Shown here: piece after piece, positions 8,115 to 16,253 of the stretch
Numbering within the stretch: the first letter of the stretch is position 1
Layout of the letters: each line of letters begins with the position of its first letter
Translations under genes and position numbers: made by a program
Assembly (NCBI RefSeq): GCF_003583365.1
Contig: NZ_QXED01000001.1
Coordinates: forward strand, 620,001 to 684,000
From: Fibrisoma montanum
GTDB lineage: Bacteria > Bacteroidota > Bacteroidia > Cytophagales > Spirosomataceae
Length of the DNA stretch: 64,000 bases
Reading direction: 5' to 3'
The notes under the pieces: generated by a model
Seen by the model: only the letters and a program-made list of their open reading frames with translations
Told to the model about the DNA's origin: nothing
Databases searched by the model: none

Positions 8115-8846
8115 ATGGATTATCGCGCAATTGCCCGGGTATCCAACTCGGACCTGACACGCCTTAAGGAAGAACACCTCGGCTACTGGTCGGTGCCGTC
8201 GGCGCGCTGGGCTACGGAACAGACCCGGACTTTTGGCAAGGCCTTTCATCAGCACCTGCTGGAGCCCGAAACGGTCGGTACCGTTCTGGAACAGCTGCTC
8301 CCCGACCTGGCCCCGAAGCAGGCCGTGCAGCTTGGTACACTGATGCAAACCATCCGGCAGGATGCGTTCTGCCGCCGGTACCTGCGGCTGTCAGAGCGGG
8401 AGCGGGTGGTTCTTTTTACGGACCCGATGAGCGGCATTGACTGCAAAGCCCGCCTTGACATGGTGTATACAAGTCCCAAACGCCGAAACGCCCTGGTGAT
8501 GGACATCAAGACCACGTCAGCCCGGACCCAAGCGCAGTTTCTGCAATCCTGTTACGATTATGACTACGACCGGCAGGCCGCCTTTTATCTGGACAGTCTG
8601 CGGTACGCCGATCAGAGCGAATGGGCCACTACCCGGCAATTTCGGTTTGTGTTTATTGGCGTCATGAAACAGAAACCCCACCGGCTGTTTGCCGTCGACG
8701 CTACGTCCATCCCGGGGTTTATCGACTACGGCCGGAAGAAATACCGCTTCTGGCTGCGCAAATGGCGCGACGAACAGGAGTCGGACCGCCGTGGAGCCGA
8801 CCGAGTATCACCCCTGACGGCTCACCCGTTTCAGCGGGTAGCCTGA
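8115..8846 (+). CDS. PD-(D/E)XK nuclease-like protein (RecE/exodeoxyribonuclease VIII C-terminal type)
   Basis: This 243-residue protein resembles the nuclease domain of RecE/exonuclease VIII and phage DUF3799 proteins, which chew one strand of double-stranded DNA ends. In order it has VSNSDLTRLKEE (residues 9-20), the GKAFHQHLLEPE block with His45, CKARLDM with metal-binding Asp115, VMDIKTT with the Asp130-x-Lys132 core, and the YDYDRQAAFYLD block with Gln154. All catalytic positions expected for the PD-(D/E)XK fold are present. ATG 8115 was chosen over a TTG at 8088. It follows the unknown gene on the same strand, so a prophage-like or recombination role is likely. No RecT-type annealase is recognisable nearby. 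Confidence 0.85.
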   Translation: MDYRAIARVSNSDLTRLKEEHLGYWSVPSARWATEQTRTFGKAFHQHLLEPETVGTVLEQLLPDLAPKQAVQLGTLMQTIRQDAFCRRYLRLSERERVVLFTDPMSGIDCKARLDMVYTSPKRRNALVMDIKTTSARTQAQFLQSCYDYDYDRQAAFYLDSLRYADQSEWATTRQFRFVFIGVMKQKPHRLFAVDATSIPGFIDYGRKKYRFWLRKWRDEQESDRRGADRVSPLTAHPFQRVA

Positions 8847-8862
8847 CGTAATCAACAACGCT

Positions 8863-9210
8863 ATGAACATGACCGTCATCACACTGACACCGAGCCAGCT
8901 CCACTTTGACTGGGGCACCGATGGGCTGGTGTTATGGATTGAAGAACTGGACGGAGCCGGCACCCTGGTTGGCGAGATGGACGAAGTGCTGAGTCGGATC
9001 GGGTTCGCCATTGAACTACAGACCGGCTGGGATCACCGCACCGACGGCGATACACTTCACCCGCTTTATGGGTACAAGCTGCTGCTCCGCGATACCAGTG
9101 GTCGCTGGAATGCCATCCGGACCGACGAAGCCGGACAATTTGCCGGCCTGATTCCGCTGGAAGAAATGGACTACGAAGTCGCTTACGACAAAGTGATGTG
9201 GCTGGATTAA
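8863..9210 (+). CDS. Small acidic protein of unknown function
   Basis: This is a 115-residue soluble protein, starting at ATG 8863 or the in-frame ATG 8869. It is rich in Asp, Glu, Leu and Trp, with no signal peptide, membrane segment or recognisable motif. Sequence landmarks are LVLWIEELDGAGTLVGEMDE near the N-terminus and IPLEEMDYEVAYDKVMWLD at the C-terminus. It follows the nuclease gene by 16 bp and is followed by a terminator, so it is the last gene of the accessory operon. The family is not recognised. Confidence 0.65.
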   Translation: MNMTVITLTPSQLHFDWGTDGLVLWIEELDGAGTLVGEMDEVLSRIGFAIELQTGWDHRTDGDTLHPLYGYKLLLRDTSGRWNAIRTDEAGQFAGLIPLEEMDYEVAYDKVMWLD

Positions 9211-9251
9211 CAGGGCATACCCGTCGATTCAGTCAATACAACCTGAAGAGC

Positions 9252-9278
9252 AAGCCGGACCGCGAGGTTCGGCTTTTT
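9252..9278 (+). terminator. Rho-independent terminator of the nuclease operon
   Basis: The arms AAGCCGGACC (9252-9261) and GGTTCGGCTT (9266-9275) pair with one G-T wobble around the loop GCGA and are followed by further T. It lies 42 bp after the last gene of the accessory operon. Confidence 0.85.
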
Positions 9279-9352
9279 CGTTTGGGGCGTCACCCACCGT
9301 GCAACCCGCCCCGCCGAAACTGCATCTTTACCATAAACACAGATAACCCCCC

Positions 9353-10120
9353 ATGAAAACCCTGCTTACTTCATTTCTGCTTGCCCTCGTTGCGCTATCG
9401 CCGGTATGGGCCCAGCAAACAGTCGATGCCAAAGACATCATTGCCAAACTAAACCGCAAGGAAGCCGTTTCGTACCAGAACGTAACCATCAACGGTGACC
9501 TTGATCTCACCAGCCTGGCAAACCGCAAACTGGATAGGGAAGGCAACTGGGTAGGTGAGACCGAGTTTTACCGCAGTACGGTGGAGGTTCCGGTTTCTTT
9601 CCGAAACTGTACGTTCCGCGGCAAATTCCTGGCGTATTACTCGGAGGAAAACAAATTCACCAAAAACACCAACAAAGTCTTCAACGCCGACTTCCGCGAA
9701 GCCGTAACGATCGAGAACTGTACGTTCGAGGACGACGCTGCGTTCAAGTACTCCGACTTCCGGCAACGGGCCCTGTTTACCGGCAATACGTTCCGCGAAC
9801 TGGCTTTGTTCAAATACGCCCGCTTCAACGATGCGGCTGATTTCAGCGGTTCAAAATTCCGGGGGTATGCCGACTTCAAATACACGAAGTTTAACGAAGC
9901 CTCGGCCTTTGGACGGGCTACGTTTGGCCGGTACGCCGATTTCAAGTACACTAAATTCGACGAACCGGCCGATTTCCGGGATGCCCGCTTCTCGGACATG
10001 GCGAGTTTCAAATACACCCACATGCCCCGCGGCACAACCTTCGACAATGCGGCTTTCGAGGGCAAAGCCGACTTCAAGTACGCCACGCTGGGCGGACGTA
10101 AGTTTTCGCCGGATCGTTAA
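9353..10120 (+). CDS. Secreted pentapeptide-like Phe-repeat protein
   Basis: This 255-residue protein has a clear Sec signal peptide (residues 1-20, ending VWA-QQ). The middle and C-terminal part resembles pentapeptide-repeat right-handed helices but with a different rhythm. From residue 129 there are five full units of exactly 22 residues, beginning AAFKYSDF, ALFKYARF, ADFKYTKF, ADFKYTKF and ASFKYTHM, and a partial sixth, ADFKYATL. Phe (or Leu/Met) recurs at spacings of 5 and 6. Such folds are usually stiff beta-solenoids. No catalytic motif is visible. It stands alone between two hairpins. Periplasmic or surface location is inferred from the signal peptide. Confidence 0.8.
   Translation: MKTLLTSFLLALVALSPVWAQQTVDAKDIIAKLNRKEAVSYQNVTINGDLDLTSLANRKLDREGNWVGETEFYRSTVEVPVSFRNCTFRGKFLAYYSEENKFTKNTNKVFNADFREAVTIENCTFEDDAAFKYSDFRQRALFTGNTFRELALFKYARFNDAADFSGSKFRGYADFKYTKFNEASAFGRATFGRYADFKYTKFDEPADFRDARFSDMASFKYTHMPRGTTFDNAAFEGKADFKYATLGGRKFSPDR
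9737..10090 (+). repeat. 22-residue (66-bp) protein-coding tandem repeat
   Basis: Residues 129-246 of the secreted protein form five complete 22-residue units and one partial unit of pattern A-x-F-K-Y-x-x-F, with further Phe at unit positions 14 and 19. At DNA level the units have diverged, so the repeat is mainly visible in the protein. Confidence 0.8.
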
Positions 10121-10148
10121 GGTTCTTTCCCAAGAATCAACTACTCAT

Positions 10149-10178
10149 CGAAAAGCCTTCCGGCGGGGAGGCTTTTCG
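10149..10178 (+). terminator. Hairpin, probable terminator
   Basis: Arms CGAAAAGCCT (10149-10158) and AGGCTTTTCG (10169-10178) are perfect complements, and the stem can extend by three more pairs. Only a broken T run follows (GGTTGTTG). It lies 28 bp after the Phe-repeat gene. Confidence 0.6.
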
Positions 10179-10241
10179 GTTGTTGTAACCCTACGCGTGT
10201 TTTTTAGTTTTACTATCCAGTCACCAACGGTATGAACTGCT

Positions 10242-11420
10242 TTGAAACGGACAGGAAAAATTTTACTGGCACTTATTGTGCTGATTATCATAGCCCGGCT
10301 GCTGCTGCCCTACTTCGTGCTTCGGTACGTCAACAAGGTATTGGCCGACATGGGCAGCTACACGGGCCACATTGAGGATGTAGACATCTCGCTGCTGCGG
10401 GGTGCCTACCAGATCGACGATCTACGGATTCGTAAAATCAACGGCAAAATCAAAGAGCCGTTCCTCTACATACCCAAAAGCGATTTATCCATCGAGTGGA
10501 AGTCGTTGTTTAAAGGCAGCCTGGTGGGCGAAGTAGAATGCTACGGGCCTGAACTCAATTTTGCGTTCAGTGAAAACGAAGCCGCCAGCCAGACAGGGGC
10601 CGAAGTTGACTGGACCCAACTGGTTAAAGAGCTGTTGCCGATCCAGATCAACCGCTTTGCCATTTACGACGGCAACGTTGATCTGACGAGTTTGATCACT
10701 CAGCCCCGTGCCGACGTATCGCTGCAACGACTCAACGGCGAGATTCGCAACATCCGGAACGTAGAAGAAAAACCAGGGAGTTTACCCTCACCGGTGTGGG
10801 CCACGGGCAACATGCCCGGCTACGGAGGCACCATGCGTTTCGACGCCAACATGTATCTGCTCAAACCCCTTCCGGATTTTAACTATAACCTGGAGTTTCG
10901 GGATGTGCAGCTGGTTAAAATCAACAACCTGGCCCGCGAATACGCCAATCTGGATTTTGAACGGGGTACGGTCAGCGTCTACAACGAAATGGCCATGAAC
11001 AACGGGAAGCTGGCCGGCTACATAAAACCGCTGACCAAGAACATGAAAATTTTCAAGCTCAATGAAAATGAAAACCGGAGCGTTGGGCGATTTTTCACCG
11101 AACTGGCGGCTCAGGTCGGAACGGCCGTGCTTAAAAATCAGAAGAAGGACCAGGTAGCCACCCGGATTCCGCTGAGCGGGACAGTCGAGAACATCGAAAC
11201 TGCCGTTTGGCCAACCCTGTTCGGCGTACTGCGTAACGCGTACATCGAGGCTTTCCGGGGTGAGTTCGACAACACCATTACGTTTAAAGATGCTCTGGAA
11301 GACGTAAAAAACGATTTCAAGGCCAAGCGGGCCGAGCGCAAAGCCGAACGCCAGGAGCGACGCGAAGAACGTAAAGCCGAGCGTCAGGAACGCCGGGAGG
11401 AACGTAAGAAAGAAAAATAG
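10242..11420 (+). CDS. DUF748/AsmA-like membrane-anchored protein
   Basis: This 392-residue protein has an N-terminal membrane anchor (about residues 7-27, ILLALIVLIIIARLLLPYF). It continues with the AsmA/DUF748-type beta-rich region (SYTGHIEDVDISLLRGAYQI, later DLSIEWKSLFKG). Such proteins sit in the periplasm and are linked to lipid transport or envelope integrity in other bacteria. A stop at 10233-10235 blocks any upstream start, so the start is the TTG at 10242. The C-terminus ends in a very basic/acidic tail with a tandem 11-residue repeat, KAERQERREER, twice. The hydroxylase gene converges on it with a 6-bp gap. Confidence 0.75.
   Translation: MKRTGKILLALIVLIIIARLLLPYFVLRYVNKVLADMGSYTGHIEDVDISLLRGAYQIDDLRIRKINGKIKEPFLYIPKSDLSIEWKSLFKGSLVGEVECYGPELNFAFSENEAASQTGAEVDWTQLVKELLPIQINRFAIYDGNVDLTSLITQPRADVSLQRLNGEIRNIRNVEEKPGSLPSPVWATGNMPGYGGTMRFDANMYLLKPLPDFNYNLEFRDVQLVKINNLAREYANLDFERGTVSVYNEMAMNNGKLAGYIKPLTKNMKIFKLNENENRSVGRFFTELAAQVGTAVLKNQKKDQVATRIPLSGTVENIETAVWPTLFGVLRNAYIEAFRGEFDNTITFKDALEDVKNDFKAKRAERKAERQERREERKAERQERREERKKEK
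11341..11406 (+). repeat. 33-bp tandem repeat coding for a charged tail
   Basis: Two 33-bp units (11341-11373 and 11374-11406) both encode KAERQERREER. They differ only at synonymous third positions, so the duplication is not recent and the protein sequence has been kept. Confidence 0.8.
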
Positions 11421-11426
11421 CTTGGT

Positions 11427-12281
11427 CTATTTGCGCGTTTCGGGTCGTTCGCCGGTGGGTAGCCGCCAGTCGCGCTGCGGCCCAAACGGCATTTTCAGCA
11501 ATTTGATGAACGTCAGTTCCTGTTCGTCGCGGTAAGCCGGTACGCCGATGTCGATCTGGTCCTGCGGAATATCCATCCGCCAGGAGCCGTGCAGCCGATC
11601 CCAGAACGAAAACACCGTGCCCCAGTTTGAATTCAGCTCGTCGCGGATGATGGAGTGGTGGATGCCGTGGAGCCGTGGGGTTATGATCACGTTACTCAGT
11701 ACGTCCTCCAGCCGTTTGGGCAGCCGCGTATTGGAATGGTGAAACTGCGTGGCCAGCTCAAACACGGCTTCGTAGATCAGGGCCGTCCAGAAGCCAATCC
11801 CAAACCCGAGCACAACCAACGCCCGGAATACCGTCCCGATGATCATATCGGAAAAATGAAACCGTACGGCCGTCGATACGTCCATGTCGAGGTCGGTGTG
11901 ATGAACGTTGTGAAATCGCCAGAAAGCAGGCCAGTAGTGCGTAGCCTGGTGCCACCAGTAGTAGCTGTAGTCGAACAGCAGAAAGCCCAGCGCCCCCTGT
12001 ACATACAGCCACGCGCCCGTTTCGGGCAGCAGCCAGTGCAGCAGCCCAACGTCCTGCCGTTCGGCCCAGAGCGCCGTCAGCAGCGGCACGGGAATCAGCA
12101 GCAACCGAAACACGATGAACATCGGAATCGAAACCCCGACGTTACGTACCACCCGGCGCACGGTGCTGGTGCGCTGCCGACGTAACGGCCGACGCCACTG
12201 TATCCAGAGCAGCAGGCCGAAGGCTACCATCATCAGGGGAAAGATGACGAAATCAAAGGGAGGAAAGGGAAATAACGGCAT
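11427..12281 (-). CDS. Sterol desaturase / fatty acid hydroxylase family protein
   Basis: This 284-residue integral membrane di-iron enzyme has hydrophobic segments at about residues 12-27, 50-70 and 92-108. They are followed by the histidine boxes HQATH (111-115), FHNVHH (124-128), FHH (181-182) and HGIHH (205-209), which bind the two irons in the fatty acid hydroxylase superfamily. It would hydroxylate or desaturate a lipid, with oxygen and an electron donor, in the inner membrane. The substrate cannot be told; carotenoid, sphingolipid or hopanoid-like targets are all possible in this phylum. It is a single gene, convergent with the DUF748-like gene. Confidence 0.9.
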   Translation of the reverse strand: MPLFPFPPFDFVIFPLMMVAFGLLLWIQWRRPLRRQRTSTVRRVVRNVGVSIPMFIVFRLLLIPVPLLTALWAERQDVGLLHWLLPETGAWLYVQGALGFLLFDYSYYWWHQATHYWPAFWRFHNVHHTDLDMDVSTAVRFHFSDMIIGTVFRALVVLGFGIGFWTALIYEAVFELATQFHHSNTRLPKRLEDVLSNVIITPRLHGIHHSIIRDELNSNWGTVFSFWDRLHGSWRMDIPQDQIDIGVPAYRDEQELTFIKLLKMPFGPQRDWRLPTGERPETRK

Positions 12282-12376
12282 AACAAAACGTTGAGCGGGT
12301 CATCGTACGGATAACCCGCTCATGACGGATAGGTTTGACAGTTCCGGCCGAAGTTTCGGTACCTGGCCCGGAGCGG

Positions 12377-12643
12377 CTACCGGACCGTATCGACGCGCGT
12401 GGCTCCTCCCCGGCGCAGCGAGTCGGGCGGAAGCCGACGCTGCCGGCGGTTGCGGGGCTGCGTCGTATCGTTCTGCATGGGTTTGCCCAGACCACTCTTT
12501 TTCATTTTGGTCTTAACGGGGCTGGTTGTGCGCGTATTGGTCGTTGAGGTCGACTGCTGCATGGTCGGCGACTGGCTCTGGGCCATTGCACTCATGGCCA
12601 CGCCCAACCATAGCGATACACTTAAAAACAGGAAGCCTTTCAT
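12377..12643 (-). CDS. Small secreted Thr/Ser/Arg-rich protein
   Basis: This 88-residue protein starts at the ATG at 12643, which gives a classic signal peptide (MKGFLFLSVSLWLGVAMSAMA, cut before QSQSP). The mature part is short, low in hydrophobic residues and rich in Ser, Thr, Gln, then Arg and Lys (QPRNRRQRRLPP). It is probably unfolded. No family is recognised. An upstream ATG at 12688 would add 15 residues and spoil the signal peptide. Coding is supported mainly by the signal peptide. Confidence 0.6.
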   Translation of the reverse strand: MKGFLFLSVSLWLGVAMSAMAQSQSPTMQQSTSTTNTRTTSPVKTKMKKSGLGKPMQNDTTQPRNRRQRRLPPDSLRRGGATRVDTVR

Positions 12644-12702
12644 ACCGTTGCTGATTGATTGTATGTAGTCAACAACTACCCCGCCCATAAGTTTACACCG
12701 TA

Positions 12703-12720
12703 GCGCCTGCCGGCAGGCGC
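12703..12720. repeat. 18-bp GC-rich palindrome
   Basis: GCGCCTGCCGGCAGGCGC is a perfect palindrome in the gap between two divergent secreted-protein genes. It could be a regulatory site or a short repeat; nothing decides between these. Confidence 0.6.
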
Positions 12721-12843
12721 TTGCCGATTATTACGAACTCAGGGCATTTTATTCAAGACCCGGTAAACATTTCGTGCGGCACCGGCAAAAGTATTTCCTC
12801 GTTGAACTTAACGTATAAAAATTTAAGCTATTTTTAGGACGAT

Positions 12844-12851
12844 TACCTTTG
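12844..12851 (+). promoter_or_regulatory. -7 promoter box TACCTTTG
   Basis: TACCTTTG is an exact match to the Bacteroidota TAnnTTTG box, 73 bp before the SGNH lipoprotein gene. A clear TTTG at -33 is missing; TTTA at 12822-12825 is the nearest candidate. Confidence 0.45.
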
Positions 12852-12924
12852 TTGGTTTTGTTGAAGCCGCAAACCGTCTAAACAGGTTAATTAGGGAATT
12901 ATTACAGGCACCAGGCCATTCCTT

Positions 12925-14181
12925 ATGAACGCTTTTCTCTACGTAGTAGTCCCTGTCCTTTTATTCACTGCTTGCCGGCGAAACCAGCAAGAGCCTACCA
13001 AACCCGCTACTTCAAGCACCGCCGATTTCAGCCGGTATCTGGCCGTAGGAAACGCCCTGACGGCCGGATTCAGCAACGGTGGCCTTTACCGCGAGAGCCA
13101 GCTCAACGCCTATCCAAACTTATTGGCGCAACGGTTTCAATCCGCCGGTGGATCTGCCTTCGTACAACCCCTGTTCAACGAAGACCAGGCCAATGGGTCA
13201 GGCTATCTCCAGCAGACCAGCGGACCAGCCGTAGCCGGATTTCCCGCCCTTGGCTACGTCAGCAGCGGTACGGCCATCCGTAGCCGGAACCCGATGCTGT
13301 TCACCAAATACACCGGTCCGGCGCCGGCTAACCTCGGCATTCCGAACCTGCGGCTGGCCGATCTCAACACGGCTGGCTACGGATCAGCCCAGGGGAACCC
13401 CTTTTTCGAACGTTTACTGACCAGCGGACAGGAACAGACTACGTACCTTGACTACGTAAAAGCCCGCTCGACCGGCCAGAACGGGCACACGTTTTTCACC
13501 TGTTCAATCGGCAGCGATGACGTTATGGCATTCGTGACCAGTGGCGGGCGCGAAGCGATCACCAGCACGACCACTTTCACCACCCACCTTCGGCAGCTGC
13601 TCGACGTCCTGACGAGCCGGCAGGCCAAGGGCGTACTGAGCAACCTGCCCGACATTACGACGCTGGCTTACCTGAATACCCGCACCGTAACGGCCATGCA
13701 GGGGCCCAATAAAGTGGTTGTCTACATCCGAACCGGGCAGGGGGTTGTACGACCGGCTACGGCCGATGACCTTATTCTGAACGATGCCGATTCGATTGGG
13801 CTGGCGGGTAAGACAGGTTTGCAGAAAGGTTATTTTTCGGCGTATCCGCTCCACAACGAGGACGTACTGGATGCCGACGAGGTTAAACAGGCCCGGAACG
13901 CTGTTCAGGCGTTCAACAGCATCATCCAGGCCGAAGCCACGGCCCGTAACCTGCCGGTTGTCGACCTGTATGGTTTGTCCGGGCGACTGAAGGCGGGCCT
14001 TACGCAGAACGGCATCACTCTGAACACGACCTTCCTGACGGGCGGGTTTTATTCACTGGACGGCACGTATCCTACATCGCGCGGGTACGCCCTGATTGCC
14101 AACGAATACCTCAGTGTGATCAACAAAGCCTACCAGAGCAGCTTCAGGGCGTTTGAGCTTACTACGTTCAAAGGCGAGTAA
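12925..14181 (+). CDS. SGNH/GDSL-hydrolase-like lipoprotein, catalytic residues lost
   Basis: This 418-residue lipoprotein has lipobox FTAC (Cys17) and the overall layout of Bacteroidota SGNH/GDSL hydrolases: YLAVGNALTAGFSNGGLYRE, AYPNLLAQRF, and the C-terminal FYSLDGTYPTSRGYALIANEY. In active members the first block is GNSL or GDSL and the last is DGxHPT. Here the nucleophile position is Ala44, the His position is Tyr382, and the block-III Asn position reads GSDD (Asp198). Asp379 remains. The protein is therefore probably a non-catalytic binding protein, although the fold is kept over its full length. It is tethered to a membrane by lipid. It stands alone. Confidence 0.85.
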   Translation: MNAFLYVVVPVLLFTACRRNQQEPTKPATSSTADFSRYLAVGNALTAGFSNGGLYRESQLNAYPNLLAQRFQSAGGSAFVQPLFNEDQANGSGYLQQTSGPAVAGFPALGYVSSGTAIRSRNPMLFTKYTGPAPANLGIPNLRLADLNTAGYGSAQGNPFFERLLTSGQEQTTYLDYVKARSTGQNGHTFFTCSIGSDDVMAFVTSGGREAITSTTTFTTHLRQLLDVLTSRQAKGVLSNLPDITTLAYLNTRTVTAMQGPNKVVVYIRTGQGVVRPATADDLILNDADSIGLAGKTGLQKGYFSAYPLHNEDVLDADEVKQARNAVQAFNSIIQAEATARNLPVVDLYGLSGRLKAGLTQNGITLNTTFLTGGFYSLDGTYPTSRGYALIANEYLSVINKAYQSSFRAFELTTFKGE

Positions 14182-14187
14182 ACCACA

Positions 14188-14219
14188 CGAGCGGCCCGCA
14201 TGATCCCGCAGGCCGCTCG
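14188..14219. terminator. Hairpin between convergent genes
   Basis: Perfect 9-bp arms CGAGCGGCC (14188-14196) and GGCCGCTCG (14211-14219) lie between the SGNH-like gene and the acyltransferase gene, which converge here. There is no clear T run on either side, so it is a likely but weak terminator. Confidence 0.5.
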
Positions 14220-14235
14220 CCAAAAGTTGGTGAAA

Positions 14236-14943
14236 CTACAGGCCTGATACAACCGGAACACCGTTCTGGGCCATGGGAATGCTGACCGACGAAGCTGGTA
14301 CCGTACCGTTCTGATGGTTAGCAACGACCCGTACCCATTCTTTTTTATCAAAATCGTAGTGCTTTATTACCCGCGCCGGATTGCCGACCACCACCGAATA
14401 CGGCGGCACGTCTTTGGTCACCACGCTGCCGGCCGCTACCACCGAATGCTTGCCGATACGGACACCGGCCGTTACGACCGCATTGGCGCCGATCCAGCAT
14501 TCGTCCTCGATCACGACCAGGCCTGTCGTGACCGGTTGCTTGCGGATGGGCATCGTTACGTCGTCGTAGGCATGGTTAAGACCAGAAATCACAACGTGCT
14601 GAGCAATGATAACGTCGTTGTCGATCTGCACCGGACCGATCACCACCGAACCAATACCAACGCGGGTATTGGCTCCGACACTCACCGGTCCAACCCCGTT
14701 GTTGACAACGCAGTAATCTTCAATGGTTGCTCCTTCGCCCATCTGAAACGGCTGAAACGGCAGCACATCAAGCCGAACCGTCGGGCGAACAACCGCTCCG
14801 CGGCCTTTTGGATGCATGAACGGATTGACGAACCAGCTCACCCACCGCCGGGGGCGAGCCTGTCCTTTCGGAATGAGCAACCCATGGACGAACCACTTCA
14901 ACCGCTCGTTTTGCTTAATCTGTTGTCCCAGTGACGCAATCAT
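14236..14943 (-). CDS. Hexapeptide-repeat acyltransferase (left-handed beta-helix)
   Basis: This 235-residue acyltransferase is of the LbetaH type. The hexapeptide repeats start at about residue 70 (MGEGATIEDYCVVNNGVG) and run through VGANTRVGIGSVVIG. The catalytic-type HAY motif stands in SGLNHAYDDVTMPI, and the end is GAGSVVTKDVPPYSV-like (AAGSVVTKDVPPYSVVVGNPARVIKHY). Such enzymes acetylate sugars in exopolysaccharides or O-antigens, usually from acetyl-CoA. The start is the ATG at 14943, which shares bases with the stop of the glycosyltransferase upstream (ATGA), so the two are translationally coupled. The role is presumably O-acetylation of the glycan made by this locus. Confidence 0.9.
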   Translation of the reverse strand: MIASLGQQIKQNERLKWFVHGLLIPKGQARPRRWVSWFVNPFMHPKGRGAVVRPTVRLDVLPFQPFQMGEGATIEDYCVVNNGVGPVSVGANTRVGIGSVVIGPVQIDNDVIIAQHVVISGLNHAYDDVTMPIRKQPVTTGLVVIEDECWIGANAVVTAGVRIGKHSVVAAGSVVTKDVPPYSVVVGNPARVIKHYDFDKKEWVRVVANHQNGTVPASSVSIPMAQNGVPVVSGL

Positions 14944-16178
14944 ACAGTTACCGGTTTTTGTTGAATAACTTCCTGCACAGCCCGATCCAGAGCCGCCACC
15001 GAAGCAGCCCAGGTATGCGAGCGGGCAAATTGAATGCACTCATCCGGGCTGGCCGGCCCGCCATCGCGCAATGCCTTATCTGTTAAGGTAATAAAGGCAT
15101 CCGGATTATCGGCCAGATAAACGTGCCGGCTGAACATGGCCATGGCTTCCGTCTGCACCGCCACCACGGGTTTGCCCATTGCCAGATACTCGTCGATTTT
15201 ACGGGGATAGTTACCGACCGTAACGGGATTCAGTTGCTGCGGGTTCATCAGCACATCCATGTGATGCAGGTAGGCTGGTAATTCCTCGCCCGGTTTGGGT
15301 CCCAGAAAATGAACGTTACGTAGCGTATGCAGTCGGCTGCTCCGGAAAGCCTCGTCTTCGGGTCCGACCAGCACGAGTTGCCAGTCAGGGCGTTCGAGCG
15401 CCACAAACTCCAGCAGACTCAGGTCGAGCCGCAGGGCACTCAGTGCGCCTACGTAGCCAATACGCGGCCCCCGGACTCCGGCCAGATCGGCCGGAATGGC
15501 GTACGACTGCGCCGGATCGAACCGCGACAGGTCGCAGCCCTGCCCAATGTCGACCGAGCGCGGATTGTGTTCAGACGCCAGCCGGGCCAGATAGGCTGAG
15601 TTGGCCGCCACCAGATCGGCCTTTTTCATCAGCGCCGGTTCGAGCCGGGCACCATGCAGCTGCCAGTACTCCACCGCCAGCAGATTGTCGCGGCTGTAAT
15701 AAATCATCAGTTCGGGTCGAAGCCACTCATCCAGGTAATAGCTCCGCAGCATATCGCTGTCGTTGAACAGCACGATGCGCGTAAAGCCCAGTTCCTGAAT
15801 GGCCTGCTGGATTGATTGAGCCAGCCGCTCGTTATTTCGCCGGTTAAGCGAGTCAAACAGGCGTCCATCGGGCAATCGATTGATGGATTCCAGCGTAACC
15901 GTAGGATAAAAAGCCCAGAGCCGGTCTGAGACCTGTCGCAGACTGGGGTGAGCAGCGGATCTTACCCCACCGAACAGGGCGTTGATTCCCCCCCGCCGAA
16001 AAGCCGTAATTCGGTCTAATGGCGGGTTAACGTACAAAACGCGGCATTGTTTAGCCAGCTCCATTGCAATGTCGCGGCAATTACTCCCGATCACCGAATC
16101 AAAAGGTTGAAGCCCCACCACCACAATATCGTAGCCCGCTAACCCAGCCGGAATTGCATCGCTTACTAAATTTTCCAT
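14940..16178 (-). CDS. Glycosyltransferase, GT4-like
   Basis: This 412-residue GT-B enzyme has the N-terminal donor-independent half AGYDIVVVGLQPFDSVIGSN with CRVLYVNPPLDRITAFRRGG. The second Rossmann domain starts around GPRIGYVGALSALRLDLSLL, followed by WQLVLVGPEDEAF and VHFLGPKPGEELPAYLHHMDVLMNP. PRKIDEYLAMGKPVVA carries the donor-binding Glu. It is a cytoplasmic transferase of the capsule/exopolysaccharide locus. It is transcribed away from the TolC-like/GumC operon with a 75-bp divergent control region and coupled to the acyltransferase downstream. Sugar specificity is not readable. Confidence 0.88.
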   Translation of the reverse strand: MENLVSDAIPAGLAGYDIVVVGLQPFDSVIGSNCRDIAMELAKQCRVLYVNPPLDRITAFRRGGINALFGGVRSAAHPSLRQVSDRLWAFYPTVTLESINRLPDGRLFDSLNRRNNERLAQSIQQAIQELGFTRIVLFNDSDMLRSYYLDEWLRPELMIYYSRDNLLAVEYWQLHGARLEPALMKKADLVAANSAYLARLASEHNPRSVDIGQGCDLSRFDPAQSYAIPADLAGVRGPRIGYVGALSALRLDLSLLEFVALERPDWQLVLVGPEDEAFRSSRLHTLRNVHFLGPKPGEELPAYLHHMDVLMNPQQLNPVTVGNYPRKIDEYLAMGKPVVAVQTEAMAMFSRHVYLADNPDAFITLTDKALRDGGPASPDECIQFARSHTWAASVAALDRAVQEVIQQKPVTV

Positions 16179-16253
16179 GGGCCTAATTCCCTTTGCCGTA
16201 ACTTTCTGACAAAGAAATCAAATAATGCTCTTCCAACTACTACTCTTGCTATC

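Noticed and set aside
9353-10120. Quinolone-resistance (Qnr/MfpA) pentapeptide protein
   Set aside because: It has a signal peptide and a 22-residue Phe-based repeat, not the cytosolic A(D/N)LxX pentads of Qnr.
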